From contig JAGBTG010000027.1 of the NCBI GenBank assembly GCA_017631435.1, positions 1 to 64,000 on the forward strand: 64,000 bases of DNA, in the 5' to 3' direction. Shown here piece after piece: positions 1-9,813 of this stretch. Under the pieces are notes generated by a model. That model had not been told where the DNA came from. It worked only from the letters and a program-made list of their open reading frames with translations, and ran no database searches. A program made the position numbers and the translations under genes. Source of the stretch: Bacteroidales bacterium. GTDB taxonomy: Bacteria > Bacteroidota > Bacteroidia > Bacteroidales > UBA932. The first letter of the stretch is position 1. Every line of letters begins with the position of its first letter.

Positions 1-21
1 CTTGCGATTTGTCCTTTGTAG

Positions 22-94
<73 letters not shown>

Positions 95-138
95 ATGTAT
101 GTCTTACCCCGAGGGGTTATCGTTTCCGAATTGGACTG

Positions 139-170
139 CAAAAGTAGAGCTTATTTTTCAATTATGCAAA
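139..170 (-). promoter_or_regulatory. Bacteroidota-type promoter of the initiator tRNA
   Basis: Reading the minus strand, TTTG (170-167) is followed after 20 nt by TACTTTTG (146-139). This fits the Bacteroidota primary sigma consensus of a -33 TTTG and a -7 TAnnTTTG. The start would be near 132, leaving about 38 nt of leader before the mature tRNA. The -33 box lies inside the last codons of hisS. Confidence 0.75.
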
Positions 171-1511
171 TTTTATTTCATCTTTTTTGCAAATTGTCTG
201 TTCACCTGTTGTCTGATTTTTTATAACTACCGTTCCGTCAGCCACTTCCTGCTCACCAACAATTACAAAGTAAGGAACATTTTTCTTGGCTGCGTAATCA
301 AACTGTTTCTTGAGTTTGGTCTTGTCGGGATAAATTTCACAGTTGATTCCCTGCGCCCTCAAGCCTGCAATGATTGGGAGGGTGTATGCCACCTCTGCGT
401 CTCCCATGTTTGAGAAGAGCACTTTTGTACCCACAATTGCCTCTTTAGGGAATTTGTCCAAGCCTTGAAGCACGTCATAGATACGGTCTGCACCAAATGA
501 GATACCTACGCCGCTCATGCCAGGAAGGCCGAAGATGCCGGTAAGGTCATCGTATCTTCCGCCACCACAGATGCTGCCTATTGCAAAGTCTTTTGCCTTT
601 ACCTCAAAGATTGCTCCGGTGTAGTAGTTCAGGCCGCGGGCAAGTGAAAGGTCAATCTCCACCTCCTGTCTGATTCCTGCAACTGCAATGTATCCGAACA
701 ACTCCTCAAGTTCTGCAAGGCCTTTCAAGCCGGCCTCGCTGGATGCAAGGATCTCTTTCATGGTTGCAAGTTTCTCTGCAGTTGAGCCGCTCAATGTAAG
801 TACAGGCTCTATTGTTGCAATTCCATTCTCATCAATTCCTCTCTCTGTCAACTCGGCTTTTACTGCGTCAAGGCCTATTTTGTCAATCTTGTCAATTGCA
901 ACTGTAATGTCTACGAGTTTGTCGGGATGACCAATAACCTCTGCAAGTCCTTGAAGGACTTTTCTGTTGTTGATCTTGATGCATACGTTGATGCCGAATT
1001 TTGCAAATACCTCATCTACTATCTGTACAAGTTCAAGCTCATTGATGAGTGATTTGCTTCCAATTACGTCTACATCACACTGGTAGAACTCCCTGTAACG
1101 TCCTTTCTGAGGACGGTCTGCTCTCCAAACCGGCTGTATCTGGTAGCGTTTGAAAGGGAATGCAAGCTCGTTCTGGTGCTGTACCACGTATCTTGCAAAC
1201 GGTACTGTAAGGTCGTATCTGAGACCTTTCTCGCACACTTTCAATGAAAGGGCGTTGCTGTTTTCAAGTTCTTCCGGCTGAACTTTTGAGAATGCATCAC
1301 CGGAGTTGAGAATCTTGAACAGCAGTTTGTCTCCCTCGTCACCGTATTTGCCCAACAATGTTGAAAGGTTCTCCATTGAAGGGGTTTCAAGCGGGTTGAA
1401 TCCGTATTTTTTGAATACCGAACGGATTGTGTCAAATATATAGTTTCTTCCTGCCATCTCGGCAGGTCCAAAGTCTCTTGTGCCCTTTGGAATGCTTGGT
1501 TTCTGCGCCAT
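162..1511 (-). CDS. hisS: histidyl-tRNA synthetase
   Basis: Charges tRNA-His with histidine in the cytoplasm; class II aminoacyl-tRNA synthetase, 449 residues. Class II motif 2 lies around [17 protein letters not shown]. The histidine-specific loop reads [10 protein letters not shown], followed by GGGRYDDL. Motif 3 is in [12 protein letters not shown]-terminal anticodon-binding domain follows ([16 protein letters not shown] onward). The start lies one base after the stop of the upstream flavoprotein gene, so the two are probably cotranscribed. The family call is secure. Confidence 0.97.
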   Translation of the reverse strand: MAQKPSIPKGTRDFGPAEMAGRNYIFDTIRSVFKKYGFNPLETPSMENLSTLLGKYGDEGDKLLFKILNSGDAFSKVQPEELENSNALSLKVCEKGLRYDLTVPFARYVVQHQNELAFPFKRYQIQPVWRADRPQKGRYREFYQCDVDVIGSKSLINELELVQIVDEVFAKFGINVCIKINNRKVLQGLAEVIGHPDKLVDITVAIDKIDKIGLDAVKAELTERGIDENGIATIEPVLTLSGSTAEKLATMKEILASSEAGLKGLAELEELFGYIAVAGIRQEVEIDLSLARGLNYYTGAIFEVKAKDFAIGSICGGGRYDDLTGIFGLPGMSGVGISFGADRIYDVLQGLDKFPKEAIVGTKVLFSNMGDAEVAYTLPIIAGLRAQGINCEIYPDKTKLKKQFDYAAKKNVPYFVIVGEQEVADGTVVIKNQTTGEQTICKKDEIKFA

Positions 1512-1512
1512 T

Positions 1513-2901
1513 TTATTTCTTCTTGTTCTTTAAATATTCGTCAATTGATGCAGCTGCCTTCCTTCCTGCACCCATAGCCAGGATTACTGTTGCTGCTCCC
1601 GACACCGCATCTCCACCGGCAAATACACCTTCTCTGGTTGTAACACCGTTTTCATCTGCCTGAATGCCGCCTTTGCGGTTTTTCTCAAGGCCTTTGGTTG
1701 TCTGGGCAATAAGCGGGTTAGGTGCTGTACCCAATGCCATGATAACCACATCCGCGTCTACTGTGAAGTGGGAATCCGGAACTGCTACCGGCGATCTTCT
1801 GCCACTTGCATCAGGCTCGCCCAACTCCATCTGCTCGCATTTGAGGCCGGTTACCCAACCTTTATCGTCTCCAACCACCTCAACAGGGTTGGTAAGAAGC
1901 TGGAATTTCACTCCCTCCTCTTTTGCATGATGAACCTCTTCTGCCCTTGCAGGAAGTTCCTTCTCAGTTCTACGGTATACTACAGTAACCTCTGCCCCAA
2001 GACGCAATGCAGTTCTTGCAGCATCCATGGCAACGTTACCGCCACCCACAACACAGACCTTGTTTCCTACATAAATAGGAGTTCTGGAATCCTCTTTATA
2101 GGCCTTCATAAGGTTGCTTCTGGTAAGGAACTCGTTTGCGGATACCACTCCGTTCAAGTTCTCACCAGGGATATCCATAAATTTTGGAAGACCTGCACCA
2201 CTGCCAATGAAGACAGCATCAAAGCCCTCCTTCTCAAACATATCGTCAATTGTAAGGGTGCGTCCCACTACAACATTGGTCTCTATCTTAACACCCAACT
2301 TCTTCACATTCTCAATCTCATGGGCAACTACTGTGTCTTTAGGAAGCCTGAACTCAGGGATACCGTATGTAAGTACACCACCGGCCTTGTGAAGTACCTC
2401 AAAGATTGTTACGTCATAACCCATCTTTGCCAAGTCACTTGCACAAGCAAGACCACCAGGGCCACTTCCAACAACAGCAACCTTAAAGCCGTTTGCAGGT
2501 GCTTTTGTTGCCACAGAGACATTGTTCTCCCTGCACCAGTCAGCAACAAAACGCTCAAGTTTACCAATGGACAAAGCATCCCCCTTTACACCAAGCACAC
2601 ACGAGCCTTCACACTGGTTTTCCTGAGGACAAACCCTTCCGCAAATTGCAGGAAGCGAACTGTCTATTGCAATCACCTTGGCAGCCTCCTCAAAATTGCC
2701 CTTTGCAATATGTGCAACAAAGAACGGGATCTTAACTGACACCGGGCATGCTGTCATACATGCAGGTTTCTTGCAGTTGAGACATCTTCTTGCCTCAAGC
2801 ATTGCCTCCTCATCTGTATATCCAAGGCAAACCTCCTTAAAGTTCTTTGCCCTTATCTGGGGATCCTGCTCCCTCACCGGTATTCTAGGTATTTTAGCCA
2901 T
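1513..2901 (-). CDS. GltD-like flavoprotein, NfnB/SudA-type subunit
   Basis: FAD- and NAD(P)-binding oxidoreductase of the glutamate synthase small-subunit family, 462 residues. The N-terminal domain carries two Cys clusters for [4Fe-4S] centres ([14 protein letters not shown] and [15 protein letters not shown]). An FAD-type Rossmann motif ([10 protein letters not shown]) and an NADPH-type motif ([12 protein letters not shown], followed by [10 protein letters not shown]) come next. The preceding gene overlaps it by one base and encodes the ferredoxin-reductase-like partner; no large glutamate synthase subunit is nearby. The pair therefore fits NfnAB (NADH-dependent ferredoxin:NADP+ oxidoreductase) or sulfide dehydrogenase SudAB better than true GltD. 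Whether it bifurcates electrons cannot be seen. Confidence 0.88.
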   Translation of the reverse strand: MAKIPRIPVREQDPQIRAKNFKEVCLGYTDEEAMLEARRCLNCKKPACMTACPVSVKIPFFVAHIAKGNFEEAAKVIAIDSSLPAICGRVCPQENQCEGSCVLGVKGDALSIGKLERFVADWCRENNVSVATKAPANGFKVAVVGSGPGGLACASDLAKMGYDVTIFEVLHKAGGVLTYGIPEFRLPKDTVVAHEIENVKKLGVKIETNVVVGRTLTIDDMFEKEGFDAVFIGSGAGLPKFMDIPGENLNGVVSANEFLTRSNLMKAYKEDSRTPIYVGNKVCVVGGGNVAMDAARTALRLGAEVTVVYRRTEKELPARAEEVHHAKEEGVKFQLLTNPVEVVGDDKGWVTGLKCEQMELGEPDASGRRSPVAVPDSHFTVDADVVIMALGTAPNPLIAQTTKGLEKNRKGGIQADENGVTTREGVFAGGDAVSGAATVILAMGAGRKAAASIDEYLKNKKK

Positions 2902-3755
2902 TATTTGCCCCTCCCTATTTTACATTTGTGATCTGCTTCAATCTCAATGTTCCTGTACATTGCCTGTCTGCGCATAGCCTCGTCAAAGTCTACATCGTAG
3001 GCATTGAACTCAGGGCCCTCCACACACGCAAAGCGCACTTTGCCGGCTACTGTTACCCTGCAGGCACCGCACATTCCTGTACCGTCAACCATAAGTGTAT
3101 TCAAACTTACAACCAGCGGAAGATTGAACTTCTTGGCAGTAAGGGTAACGAACTTCATCATTATCATAGGGCCAATGGCTACTGCCTGGGTATACTCCTT
3201 GCCCTCTGCAATAAGTTCCTCGAGTTTCTGGGTAACAAGGCCCTTGAAGCCTTTAGATCCGTCATCGGTACAGATATACAGGTTATCACACACCTGCTGC
3301 ATCTCTTTCTCCAGGATAACAAGGTCTGCACTCTTGGCTCCAAGGATAACATCTACCTTAGCTCCCTTTTCATGGAAATATTTTGCCTGTGGATATACAG
3401 GTGCTGTACCCAATCCACCCGCTATGAAGACGAATGACATTTTTGCCAATTCCTCGTCGGGAAGAGCAATGAATTCAGATGGCTGCCCCAAAGGACCTAC
3501 CACATCTGCAAAATGCTCCCCCTCCTCTTTGGCGCAAATCTCCTTGCTGCTGGCGCCAATGGCCTGGGTTACAATTGTTACAGTACCTTTTTCCCTATTA
3601 TAGTCACAAACGGTAAGTGGAACCCTTTCACCATCCTCATCAGACCTTACAATAAGAAACTGCCCTGACTGGGCAGAAGCTGCCAACCTTGGGGCCTCCA
3701 CCTCCATAAGGGTGATTACCGGGTTAAGTACCTCTTTCCTTACTATCTTATACAT
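2901..3755 (-). CDS. ferredoxin-NADP+ reductase-like subunit, NfnA/SudB-type
   Basis: Sulfide/dihydroorotate dehydrogenase-like FAD/NAD-binding protein, 284 residues. The N-terminal beta-barrel has the flavin-binding RVPLT motif. A nucleotide-binding domain follows (FIAGGLGTAPVYP). A C-terminal Cys cluster (MCGACRVTVAGKVRFACVEG) should hold a [2Fe-2S] centre. Its stop overlaps the next start as TAATG, indicating translational coupling with the GltD-like partner. Together they likely exchange electrons between NAD(P)H and ferredoxin. Confidence 0.88.
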   Translation of the reverse strand: MYKIVRKEVLNPVITLMEVEAPRLAASAQSGQFLIVRSDEDGERVPLTVCDYNREKGTVTIVTQAIGASSKEICAKEEGEHFADVVGPLGQPSEFIALPDEELAKMSFVFIAGGLGTAPVYPQAKYFHEKGAKVDVILGAKSADLVILEKEMQQVCDNLYICTDDGSKGFKGLVTQKLEELIAEGKEYTQAVAIGPMIMMKFVTLTAKKFNLPLVVSLNTLMVDGTGMCGACRVTVAGKVRFACVEGPEFNAYDVDFDEAMRRQAMYRNIEIEADHKCKIGRGK

Positions 3756-3767
3756 ATCTTATATAAT

Positions 3768-6269
3768 TTACTCTATTTCATTCAATGACTTGAAGTTGTA
3801 ACCTCTCAACTTCATCTCTTCAATTATCTCACCCAAACGGTTGTACAGCCTGTCTGTACGCTCCTCTGCCACTCCCGGATGGATAAGGATAATTGCTCCG
3901 TTCAAACCGTTCTGTTTCTCAAATGCATAAAGCTTGTCTATAAGCTGCTGTGAGCTCTTGTAGCTTTTCATTGAAGGGGTAGTATAGTCTGCAGGGGTTG
4001 CAGTGCCCGGTGTGTAGTTGAGCACCTTGTAGCCCAGACTCTCTGTAAGCTGCACACTCTCACGGTTATAGTATTCGTATGGAGGAAGGAACCAGCTTGA
4101 GTTCTCTTTGCTCACTCCAAACTTTTCCAATTCCCTTGCATTGGCTTTGATATCCTCAAGGATCTGGTCATAGGTTACAATCAGCGAATCCCTGTTGCTC
4201 CACTCAGCATACAGCATATGTGAATCCGAGTGTCCTCCAACATAGTGCCCCTCCTTAATGATTTTCTCAATCATATCCTTGTGCTCCTCAAGTCTCAAAG
4301 CGTTTCCGGTAAAGAAGAACGAACCTTTTATCTTCTTCTTTTTAAGGGTCTTCACTATTGTCTCTGCTCCCTGGAACAATGAATCTGCTGTAAACACAAG
4401 GTATATGTCCTTCTTATCAGGATTGATTCTAACCACACAATCGTATGCATCCTTCTCCACATTCAGGCTCTTCTGTTTTCTGCCCATTTCTGCCATTGCT
4501 GAAAAATAGTATGTCAGGCCTGCTGAACCGTCCATTGTTGGCTCATTTGAAGCGTAATCGCCAAGATCATCATGGTAAACCGCCTCACCATTATTGAATA
4601 CTGCATACTCATCTGGTTTGGTAAGGGACCCACCAGCCCTCTCCTCAAAAAGATCCTTCTGGATAGGGCCGTCAATCAGACCTCCAGGAGTAATGTCATT
4701 CCACACCACAAGATAAGAAGAGTGAGGATATTTAGGATAATCGGCAATCTCAGGATAACCCACAATCATAGTTGTACCCCAAGGGTTACATCCAAGCAAC
4801 CAATCCCTTAGAGCCATCTCCATCTCCACAAATGTTGAGTCTCCCGACGAAATATTGTACAATCTTGCATAACTCACAGCTGCCGAAGTAAGATTGTTCG
4901 AACACCATAGGTAAGGAACTCCATGCATGAACGGATCATCGGCACCCCTTTTCTGCAACATCTCAAGACCAAGTTTCATGAAACGCTGGTATTTCTTGGC
5001 AACTTTCTCATCAGCACTTCTCGACTGGAGGAAGTGTCCCAAGTTGATGAATGGATACCACTGATAGTGGTGGTACTCACCCCTTCTGCCGGTCTCCATC
5101 CAAGGGGTTACAGGCTCAAGGTCTCCCCAATAGTCTGCCTTCTTCTTCCACTCAGGCATGCCGGTAAACTCTGCAAGGGTTGCCGCTGCAAGCTCAAGGT
5201 CGTCTACATATGAATCCTCCTCGTAGAAGTATGGTGAAACAAGACATGCTGTCTGTGTATTGCCAGGGAACTCCTCACCAAACGCAAAAGCCTGTGTTGC
5301 CTTAATCTGCATCACATTGGCAAGCTTAGGGTCAATATCCTTGAACAATTTTGCACCCAAAGCAAAAGTTGATGCAAACTTGCCCGCGGTAGATGCCACA
5401 CCTGTTGTGCGGTTAATGTACTTGCCCAATCCCTGAGGTTTTCCGGTCACAAAGTACACAGGTCTTCCTGTACCGGGGCCCCAACCGTAATCCACAGAAT
5501 CTCTATGAGGCACCCTGAATCCTGCATGATCCCTGTCGCCTGCAACCTGGTTGAACATCACCTTATCCTCAGGATTCATTCTGTTGAGCCACTCAAGTCC
5601 CCATTTTGCCTCATCAAGGATGTCGGGAATACCATTTGAACCTTTTCTGCCGTTTGCAAGGTATTCATCCTTAAAGACGGATTTGTCCTCAGCCATATAG
5701 TATGCGAACATCATATGGTAAGTTGCTGTAGCTGAGGTTGTCTGGTACTGCAAGTAATCTGTTGCATCATGCCATCCGCCCCTTACGTCTATCTTCTCCC
5801 CGTTACGGGTAGGATGATCCACTATATAGCCGTCGTGCTGGTGGCAAAGGGTATCTGTATAAGGATTGTCACCGCAACGCTGCTGTCTCATATACACAAG
5901 CATGAAGTCTGCTAGGCCCTCATATACATCAGCTCCAATCCTGAAGTTTGGAGATTTTGCACCTGCGCACTCAATATAGTAGCCGCCTTCCTGCTTGAGG
6001 TTGCTGAAGTTCAACCTGTACGCAGAAGCCATGCCCCATTTCTTGCCGCTCACTGCCTTTGTTGTACCGGTAAACACAACATCACCGGTAACAGCATCAC
6101 ATACATTGAACTGCTCCGCTTGAGCGTCTTCTGTAGAAATAAACACTGCAACCTTCACATCTGCAGGCAAATAACCCACACTGTTAACCCTCACCCACTT
6201 CTGGGCCATCAGCTGCATACTGCAGGCCAATATGGCAATTAGAAACAACAGTCTTTTCATGCTACACAT
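3768..6269 (-). CDS. secreted GH9 glycosidase fused to CE4-type deacetylase domain
   Basis: Predicted two-module carbohydrate-active enzyme of 833 residues. A signal peptide (about 1-23) is followed by a CelD_N Ig-like domain (25-110) and a GH9 catalytic domain (about 115-595). GGWHDATDY supplies the Asp pair (168, 171), and NEPTMDGSAG carries the probable acid Glu 576. A NodB/CE4 domain spans about 620-830. Its zinc motif HSDSH (680-684) and IILIHPG are intact, but the usual TFDDG motif reads FTADS, with one Asp missing. The start may be the internal ATG at 6260 (MKRLL), which gives a more usual signal peptide. ILAC could also act as a weak lipobox. Substrate is not evident. nfnA follows after 12 bases. 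Confidence 0.88.
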   Translation of the reverse strand: MCSMKRLLFLIAILACSMQLMAQKWVRVNSVGYLPADVKVAVFISTEDAQAEQFNVCDAVTGDVVFTGTTKAVSGKKWGMASAYRLNFSNLKQEGGYYIECAGAKSPNFRIGADVYEGLADFMLVYMRQQRCGDNPYTDTLCHQHDGYIVDHPTRNGEKIDVRGGWHDATDYLQYQTTSATATYHMMFAYYMAEDKSVFKDEYLANGRKGSNGIPDILDEAKWGLEWLNRMNPEDKVMFNQVAGDRDHAGFRVPHRDSVDYGWGPGTGRPVYFVTGKPQGLGKYINRTTGVASTAGKFASTFALGAKLFKDIDPKLANVMQIKATQAFAFGEEFPGNTQTACLVSPYFYEEDSYVDDLELAAATLAEFTGMPEWKKKADYWGDLEPVTPWMETGRRGEYHHYQWYPFINLGHFLQSRSADEKVAKKYQRFMKLGLEMLQKRGADDPFMHGVPYLWCSNNLTSAAVSYARLYNISSGDSTFVEMEMALRDWLLGCNPWGTTMIVGYPEIADYPKYPHSSYLVVWNDITPGGLIDGPIQKDLFEERAGGSLTKPDEYAVFNNGEAVYHDDLGDYASNEPTMDGSAGLTYYFSAMAEMGRKQKSLNVEKDAYDCVVRINPDKKDIYLVFTADSLFQGAETIVKTLKKKKIKGSFFFTGNALRLEEHKDMIEKIIKEGHYVGGHSDSHMLYAEWSNRDSLIVTYDQILEDIKANARELEKFGVSKENSSWFLPPYEYYNRESVQLTESLGYKVLNYTPGTATPADYTTPSMKSYKSSQQLIDKLYAFEKQNGLNGAIILIHPGVAEERTDRLYNRLGEIIEEMKLRGYNFKSLNEIE

Positions 6270-6295
6270 TCTTTTCCTAAAATTATTATATCCAA

Positions 6296-6303
6296 CAAAT
6301 ATA
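6296..6303 (-). promoter_or_regulatory. -7 box (TATATTTG) upstream of the GH9-CE4 gene
   Basis: The minus strand reads TATATTTG, matching TAnnTTTG, 27-36 bases upstream of the two candidate ATGs. No clear TTTG lies 19-21 bases further upstream, so this is a -7-only prediction. Confidence 0.4.
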
Positions 6304-6406
6304 GTAAGATTTTACATATCTGGAAAGGAAGAATAAATGAATCTCGTTTCCGGCAAATCGGAATCCACGCTCATACCATTCCCGGCCGGGGCAATATACG
6401 CAAAGA

Positions 6407-6430
6407 GCCGGCTGAAATTACTCAGCCGGC
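6407..6430 (-). terminator. hairpin downstream of the HMA-domain gene
   Basis: A perfect 9-bp GC-rich stem (GCCGGCTGA/TCAGCCGGC) with a 6-nt loop lies about 35 bases past the HMA gene stop. The following U tract is short, so it may be a weak terminator or an mRNA-protecting 3' hairpin. Confidence 0.5.
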
Positions 6431-6463
6431 CCATTTATGCGTCACCTGTACCGCAACAAACTG

Positions 6464-6865
6464 CTATTTATGCTCGTGTTTGTGCTCGGTTGTATGTTTC
6501 TCATCCTTGCTGTGGTCGTGGTCGCAGCAGCTGTCGTGGTGAGTGTGTTTCTCCTTGCCTTTAACAACCTCTTTTACCTCGTAGCCTTTTTTTGCCAATA
6601 CAGCAACAATGTTCTCCTTTGTATTTTTGGTAGCATCGTACTGGATCCAGAAAGTCTGCTCCTCAAGGCTTACTTTAAAGTCTTTGATACCCTTGATTGC
6701 AGCAGGAACTACGCTCTGCGCTTTCTTTACACAATCGTTGCAATGTAGGAATACGCTAAAGGTTACCTCCTCAATGTTCTTTTTCTTTTTGCCCTGAGCC
6801 TGGGCGTTGAATGCAAATGCTGAAAACATTACAGCAAATACCATCAAAAATTTAATTGCTTTCAT
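6464..6865 (-). CDS. secreted heavy-metal-associated (HMA) domain protein with His-rich tail
   Basis: Small exported metal-binding protein, 133 residues. A signal peptide ends near AQAQ (24). A ferredoxin-like HMA fold follows, with the metal site HCNDC (Cys 42 and Cys 45). The last 25 residues form a His/Cys/Asp tract containing HTHHDSCCDHDH. It lies 52 bases downstream of a TonB receptor and a HYC_CC_PP protein on the same strand, suggesting one metal-handling operon. Copper or zinc is the likely ligand from family knowledge; the sequence does not decide. Confidence 0.85.
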   Translation of the reverse strand: MKAIKFLMVFAVMFSAFAFNAQAQGKKKKNIEEVTFSVFLHCNDCVKKAQSVVPAAIKGIKDFKVSLEEQTFWIQYDATKNTKENIVAVLAKKGYEVKEVVKGKEKHTHHDSCCDHDHSKDEKHTTEHKHEHK

Positions 6866-6917
6866 ATCCGTTTAGTTTATATGTTGTTTTAATCCGTTAT
6901 TTCAATTTTTTATTTTA

Positions 6918-9227
6918 CTATTTCCACATGGTGTATCTCATTCCAATGTAGAACATCCTTCCCATAAGAGGGCCCCAGACCATTGAGGCGTTGAAATCCT
7001 TGCCGTAAGGGGCAGTTGCGTTCATGATAGGGTTCTTCTGGGTATAGTTGGTGATGTTCTCAACACCCACATACACATCTACAAGGTTGAGTTTCTTGGT
7101 AATCTGGGCAAACATCATAGGGTAGATGTCGCTCTCTCCTCCGCCCATGAACTGAGGCAGCTTGCAAGGTCCGTTCAACTGTGCAGTAGCGTCAAATGTC
7201 CATTTGTTCATTGGAGTTGCATACTGCAAATTCAATACCGCCTTGTATTTGCTTGTCATAGGGGCATCCACCAGACCCTGGTTCTTCATTGACATCTTTG
7301 CATTGCTGTATCTGAAGGTTGCAATAGCGGTGAATCTCTCAATTGGCTCTACCGACAAATCAAACTGATAGGTATCTGTATATGCCTGGTTGTTGCCCAT
7401 TGTAGCCTCTGTAATATCGTAGATATCAACAGTATTGCCTGCCAAGCCCGAATCCCAGTCATAAACTACTTTATGGTTGAAAGTGCTCCTGAAATAATCA
7501 AAGCTGAAGTAGTTGCTCTCCCTTCCGCCAATATTGAAGTACTGGGTAAAGTTACCTCCGAATGTCCATGCATCCTCTGCTGTAATCTTGTCTGAAATGT
7601 TCAAGCCCCTTCCGCTCGACATCACGCCAAGGTTGTCTGTAATGATATATGGAGTCCTGAATCCCCTGCCTCCGGTAAGCCTTACAATTGTCTGGTCTGA
7701 GAAAGAGTATTTGAAGCTTGCCCTTGGAGCCACCTGCCATCCGTAAAGCGAACTGTAGTCTGCCCTCAAGCCTGCTACAAGGGAGATCTTCTCGTCCAAG
7801 GTGTAGGTATACTCGCCATAAGCACCCATCACCTCCTCTTTCACACTTGAATTCCATGTCTTGAATCTGTCGGGAGCAATAGTGCTGTGGTCTTTGTACT
7901 GGCTCTGCACATCATCAAGTCTGCCGCTCAAACCAACAGTAAACTGATGGTTGTCGTTGATGGTATGGTGATACATGGCATTGAAGAAGCCCATGTTCTG
8001 GTATCCGCCAAAATCCTTGATACCATAGCTGCTCTCCATATCATAATATGAATAATCTGCAACCACTGCCACGTTCTTTGTCTGGTCTTCGTTCAACGGA
8101 ATGCCAAGTTTGAAGAAACCGCTCACACCGGTATTGTGGATCTCATTGCCCCAGATACCCATATCGTATGCCTTGCCAAGAAGCGAGCTTCCCTCACCCC
8201 TCTCATTCATACCCTCCTCATAATCCTTGTGGCCTCCAATTCTGGTATCGTTCACAAACTTTGCACCAAATCTCACCTGTGTACCGTTAGGGTTGAAGTA
8301 CAGCCACCTGTTGTCAAAGTTGAACTGCTGTGTAAGGGGATCATCCCTGAAGGTATCATCGTTGCCGTCATGAACCTTATTGTCCTTAGAGAAATGGCCC
8401 ATCATAACTGTGCTCCATTTGTCATTCCACTGAAGGGATGATGCAACGTTTGCCTCAGTCCTCAAATTGTTGTTGAGGAAAAGGTTGATGAACAGAGGAT
8501 TCTCTGCTGTAGGCTTCCTGTGCTCCACATTGATCTGGCCGGTAATGGCCTCAAGACCGTTCACAACTGAAGAAGGTCCTTTTGCAATCTGGATACTCTC
8601 CAGCCACTGGCCCGGGATATAGGTAAGTCCAAAAGGAGAAGCAAGCCCCCTCATCACAGGACGGGTCTCATCCAACATCTGGGTGTAGCTTCCCGACAGT
8701 CCCAACAGTTTAATCTGTTTGGCACCGGTAACGGCATCCGAATATCCCACACTCACACTTGCCGAACTCTCAAAACTCTCAGCCAATGAACAGCATGCCA
8801 TCTTGCAAAGGCCTGCCGCAGAAATCACCTCTGTCTTGATGCTGGTGGTCTTTGAGAGGAAGTTTGACTGCTGGCGTCCGGTTACGGTAACCTGGTCAAG
8901 CTCATTCTCAGGCTCAAGGACAAACTCAATAGCCGCACCCGGAAGGAGATTCACCCCGTTCTCATACAGTTTGATGGTATCAGCCTTATATCCCACATAG
9001 GCTGCAATAAGGGTAATGTTGTCACCCTTGATTGATTTGAAAGTAAAGTTACCCTCCTCGTCGGCCTCAACCACACTCTTCTGCTCCATCCACCATACAT
9101 TGGAGAATGCACCGGGCTCCTTCTCCTTAAGGGCGTTGAGAATGTAAACCTTACCGTTTATTTTCTGTGCTGCTGCAAATGTACTGCATGCAAACACCAA
9201 TAGAATCAGTGTAAAAAATCTTTTCAT
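6918..9227 (-). CDS. TonB-dependent outer-membrane receptor, probably metal-related
   Basis: Outer-membrane beta-barrel transporter, 769 residues. A signal peptide (about 1-20) is followed by a carboxypeptidase-regulatory-like domain (22-105) and a plug domain (about 110-235, with IQIAKGPSSVVNGLEAITGQ). A C-terminal barrel ends in an aromatic-rich strand (GMRYTMWK). The plug start has an unusual Cys cluster (Cys 141, 145 and 146 in GLCKMACCSL), which could bind a metal ion. No SusD partner follows; its neighbours are a HYC_CC_PP protein and an HMA protein, so metal or metallophore transport is more likely than glycan import. Confidence 0.88.
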   Translation of the reverse strand: MKRFFTLILLVFACSTFAAAQKINGKVYILNALKEKEPGAFSNVWWMEQKSVVEADEEGNFTFKSIKGDNITLIAAYVGYKADTIKLYENGVNLLPGAAIEFVLEPENELDQVTVTGRQQSNFLSKTTSIKTEVISAAGLCKMACCSLAESFESSASVSVGYSDAVTGAKQIKLLGLSGSYTQMLDETRPVMRGLASPFGLTYIPGQWLESIQIAKGPSSVVNGLEAITGQINVEHRKPTAENPLFINLFLNNNLRTEANVASSLQWNDKWSTVMMGHFSKDNKVHDGNDDTFRDDPLTQQFNFDNRWLYFNPNGTQVRFGAKFVNDTRIGGHKDYEEGMNERGEGSSLLGKAYDMGIWGNEIHNTGVSGFFKLGIPLNEDQTKNVAVVADYSYYDMESSYGIKDFGGYQNMGFFNAMYHHTINDNHQFTVGLSGRLDDVQSQYKDHSTIAPDRFKTWNSSVKEEVMGAYGEYTYTLDEKISLVAGLRADYSSLYGWQVAPRASFKYSFSDQTIVRLTGGRGFRTPYIITDNLGVMSSGRGLNISDKITAEDAWTFGGNFTQYFNIGGRESNYFSFDYFRSTFNHKVVYDWDSGLAGNTVDIYDITEATMGNNQAYTDTYQFDLSVEPIERFTAIATFRYSNAKMSMKNQGLVDAPMTSKYKAVLNLQYATPMNKWTFDATAQLNGPCKLPQFMGGGESDIYPMMFAQITKKLNLVDVYVGVENITNYTQKNPIMNATAPYGKDFNASMVWGPLMGRMFYIGMRYTMWK

Positions 9228-9304
9228 CTTGTAATTGGGTTAATTGTGTCTATAAAGGAACTGTACCTGCACAAAGCAGATATTCAAGAGGTTGTATATA
9301 GACA

Positions 9305-9808
9305 CTATATTCTGAAAGTGCAAAGCTCCGCCTGCAGCCCAACACTTTGGGGCAGCAGAGGCTCGCCATACTCAATATCCTTCACACACATCTGGAACTG
9401 GTCCATCAGTTCCAACGCGCCGGCATCCCACATTACAGATGCGAGAAGTTGCGGTTGAGGAACGTCCCATTGGGTGGAATCATTGGTATTCTGGTCATGT
9501 GTAAGGACATATACACTTGTAGAACAGCAGCCTTCATGGCCATTCTCCCCTTCGTTCTGAGGTGCATCATGGTGATGGTGGGTGCACCCGTGGGAGCAAC
9601 TGTGGTCGTCGGGATGATGGGCATGTGTATATGTGTTACCGTTGGAATCTGTGTGGGAATGGACATACTCACATGGGGTCTCACCAAACAGCAGAATAAG
9701 GGATGCGGTCCCCTCGGCATTGCATTTGTGCACGCCATAGCCCATGGTTGAAACCACATATAGAGCGGCAACCATGATGAACAACATATCCCTCATTATT
9801 TGTTTCAT
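9305..9808 (-). CDS. HYC_CC_PP-family protein, His-rich
   Basis: Exported or membrane-anchored protein of 167 residues. A hydrophobic N-terminus (MLFIMVAALYVVSTMGYGVH) is followed by HKC, a His cluster (HTDSNGNTYTHAHH, CSHGCTHHHH) and GHEGCC. The spacing of His, Cys and the CC pair matches the small Bacteroidota family named HYC_CC_PP, often found beside TonB receptors and HMA proteins. Metal binding is inferred from composition and context. The -7 box lies only five bases before the ATG, so the true start may be Met 5 or the message may be leaderless. Confidence 0.7.
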   Translation of the reverse strand: MKQIMRDMLFIMVAALYVVSTMGYGVHKCNAEGTASLILLFGETPCEYVHSHTDSNGNTYTHAHHPDDHSCSHGCTHHHHDAPQNEGENGHEGCCSTSVYVLTHDQNTNDSTQWDVPQPQLLASVMWDAGALELMDQFQMCVKDIEYGEPLLPQSVGLQAELCTFRI

Positions 9809-9813
9809 GGGGG

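Noticed and set aside
1768-2739. 323-codon open frame antisense to the GltD-like gene
   Set aside because: The opposite strand holds a complete, well-conserved flavoprotein; the antisense product has no motif.
1513-3755. Glutamate synthase operon (gltBD)
   Set aside because: The large GltB subunit is absent and the partner is a ferredoxin reductase-like protein, fitting NfnAB/SudAB instead.
9347-9751. Long open frame on the plus strand opposite the HYC_CC_PP gene
   Set aside because: It mirrors the His-rich codons of the minus-strand gene, has no promoter of its own and no recognisable protein features.
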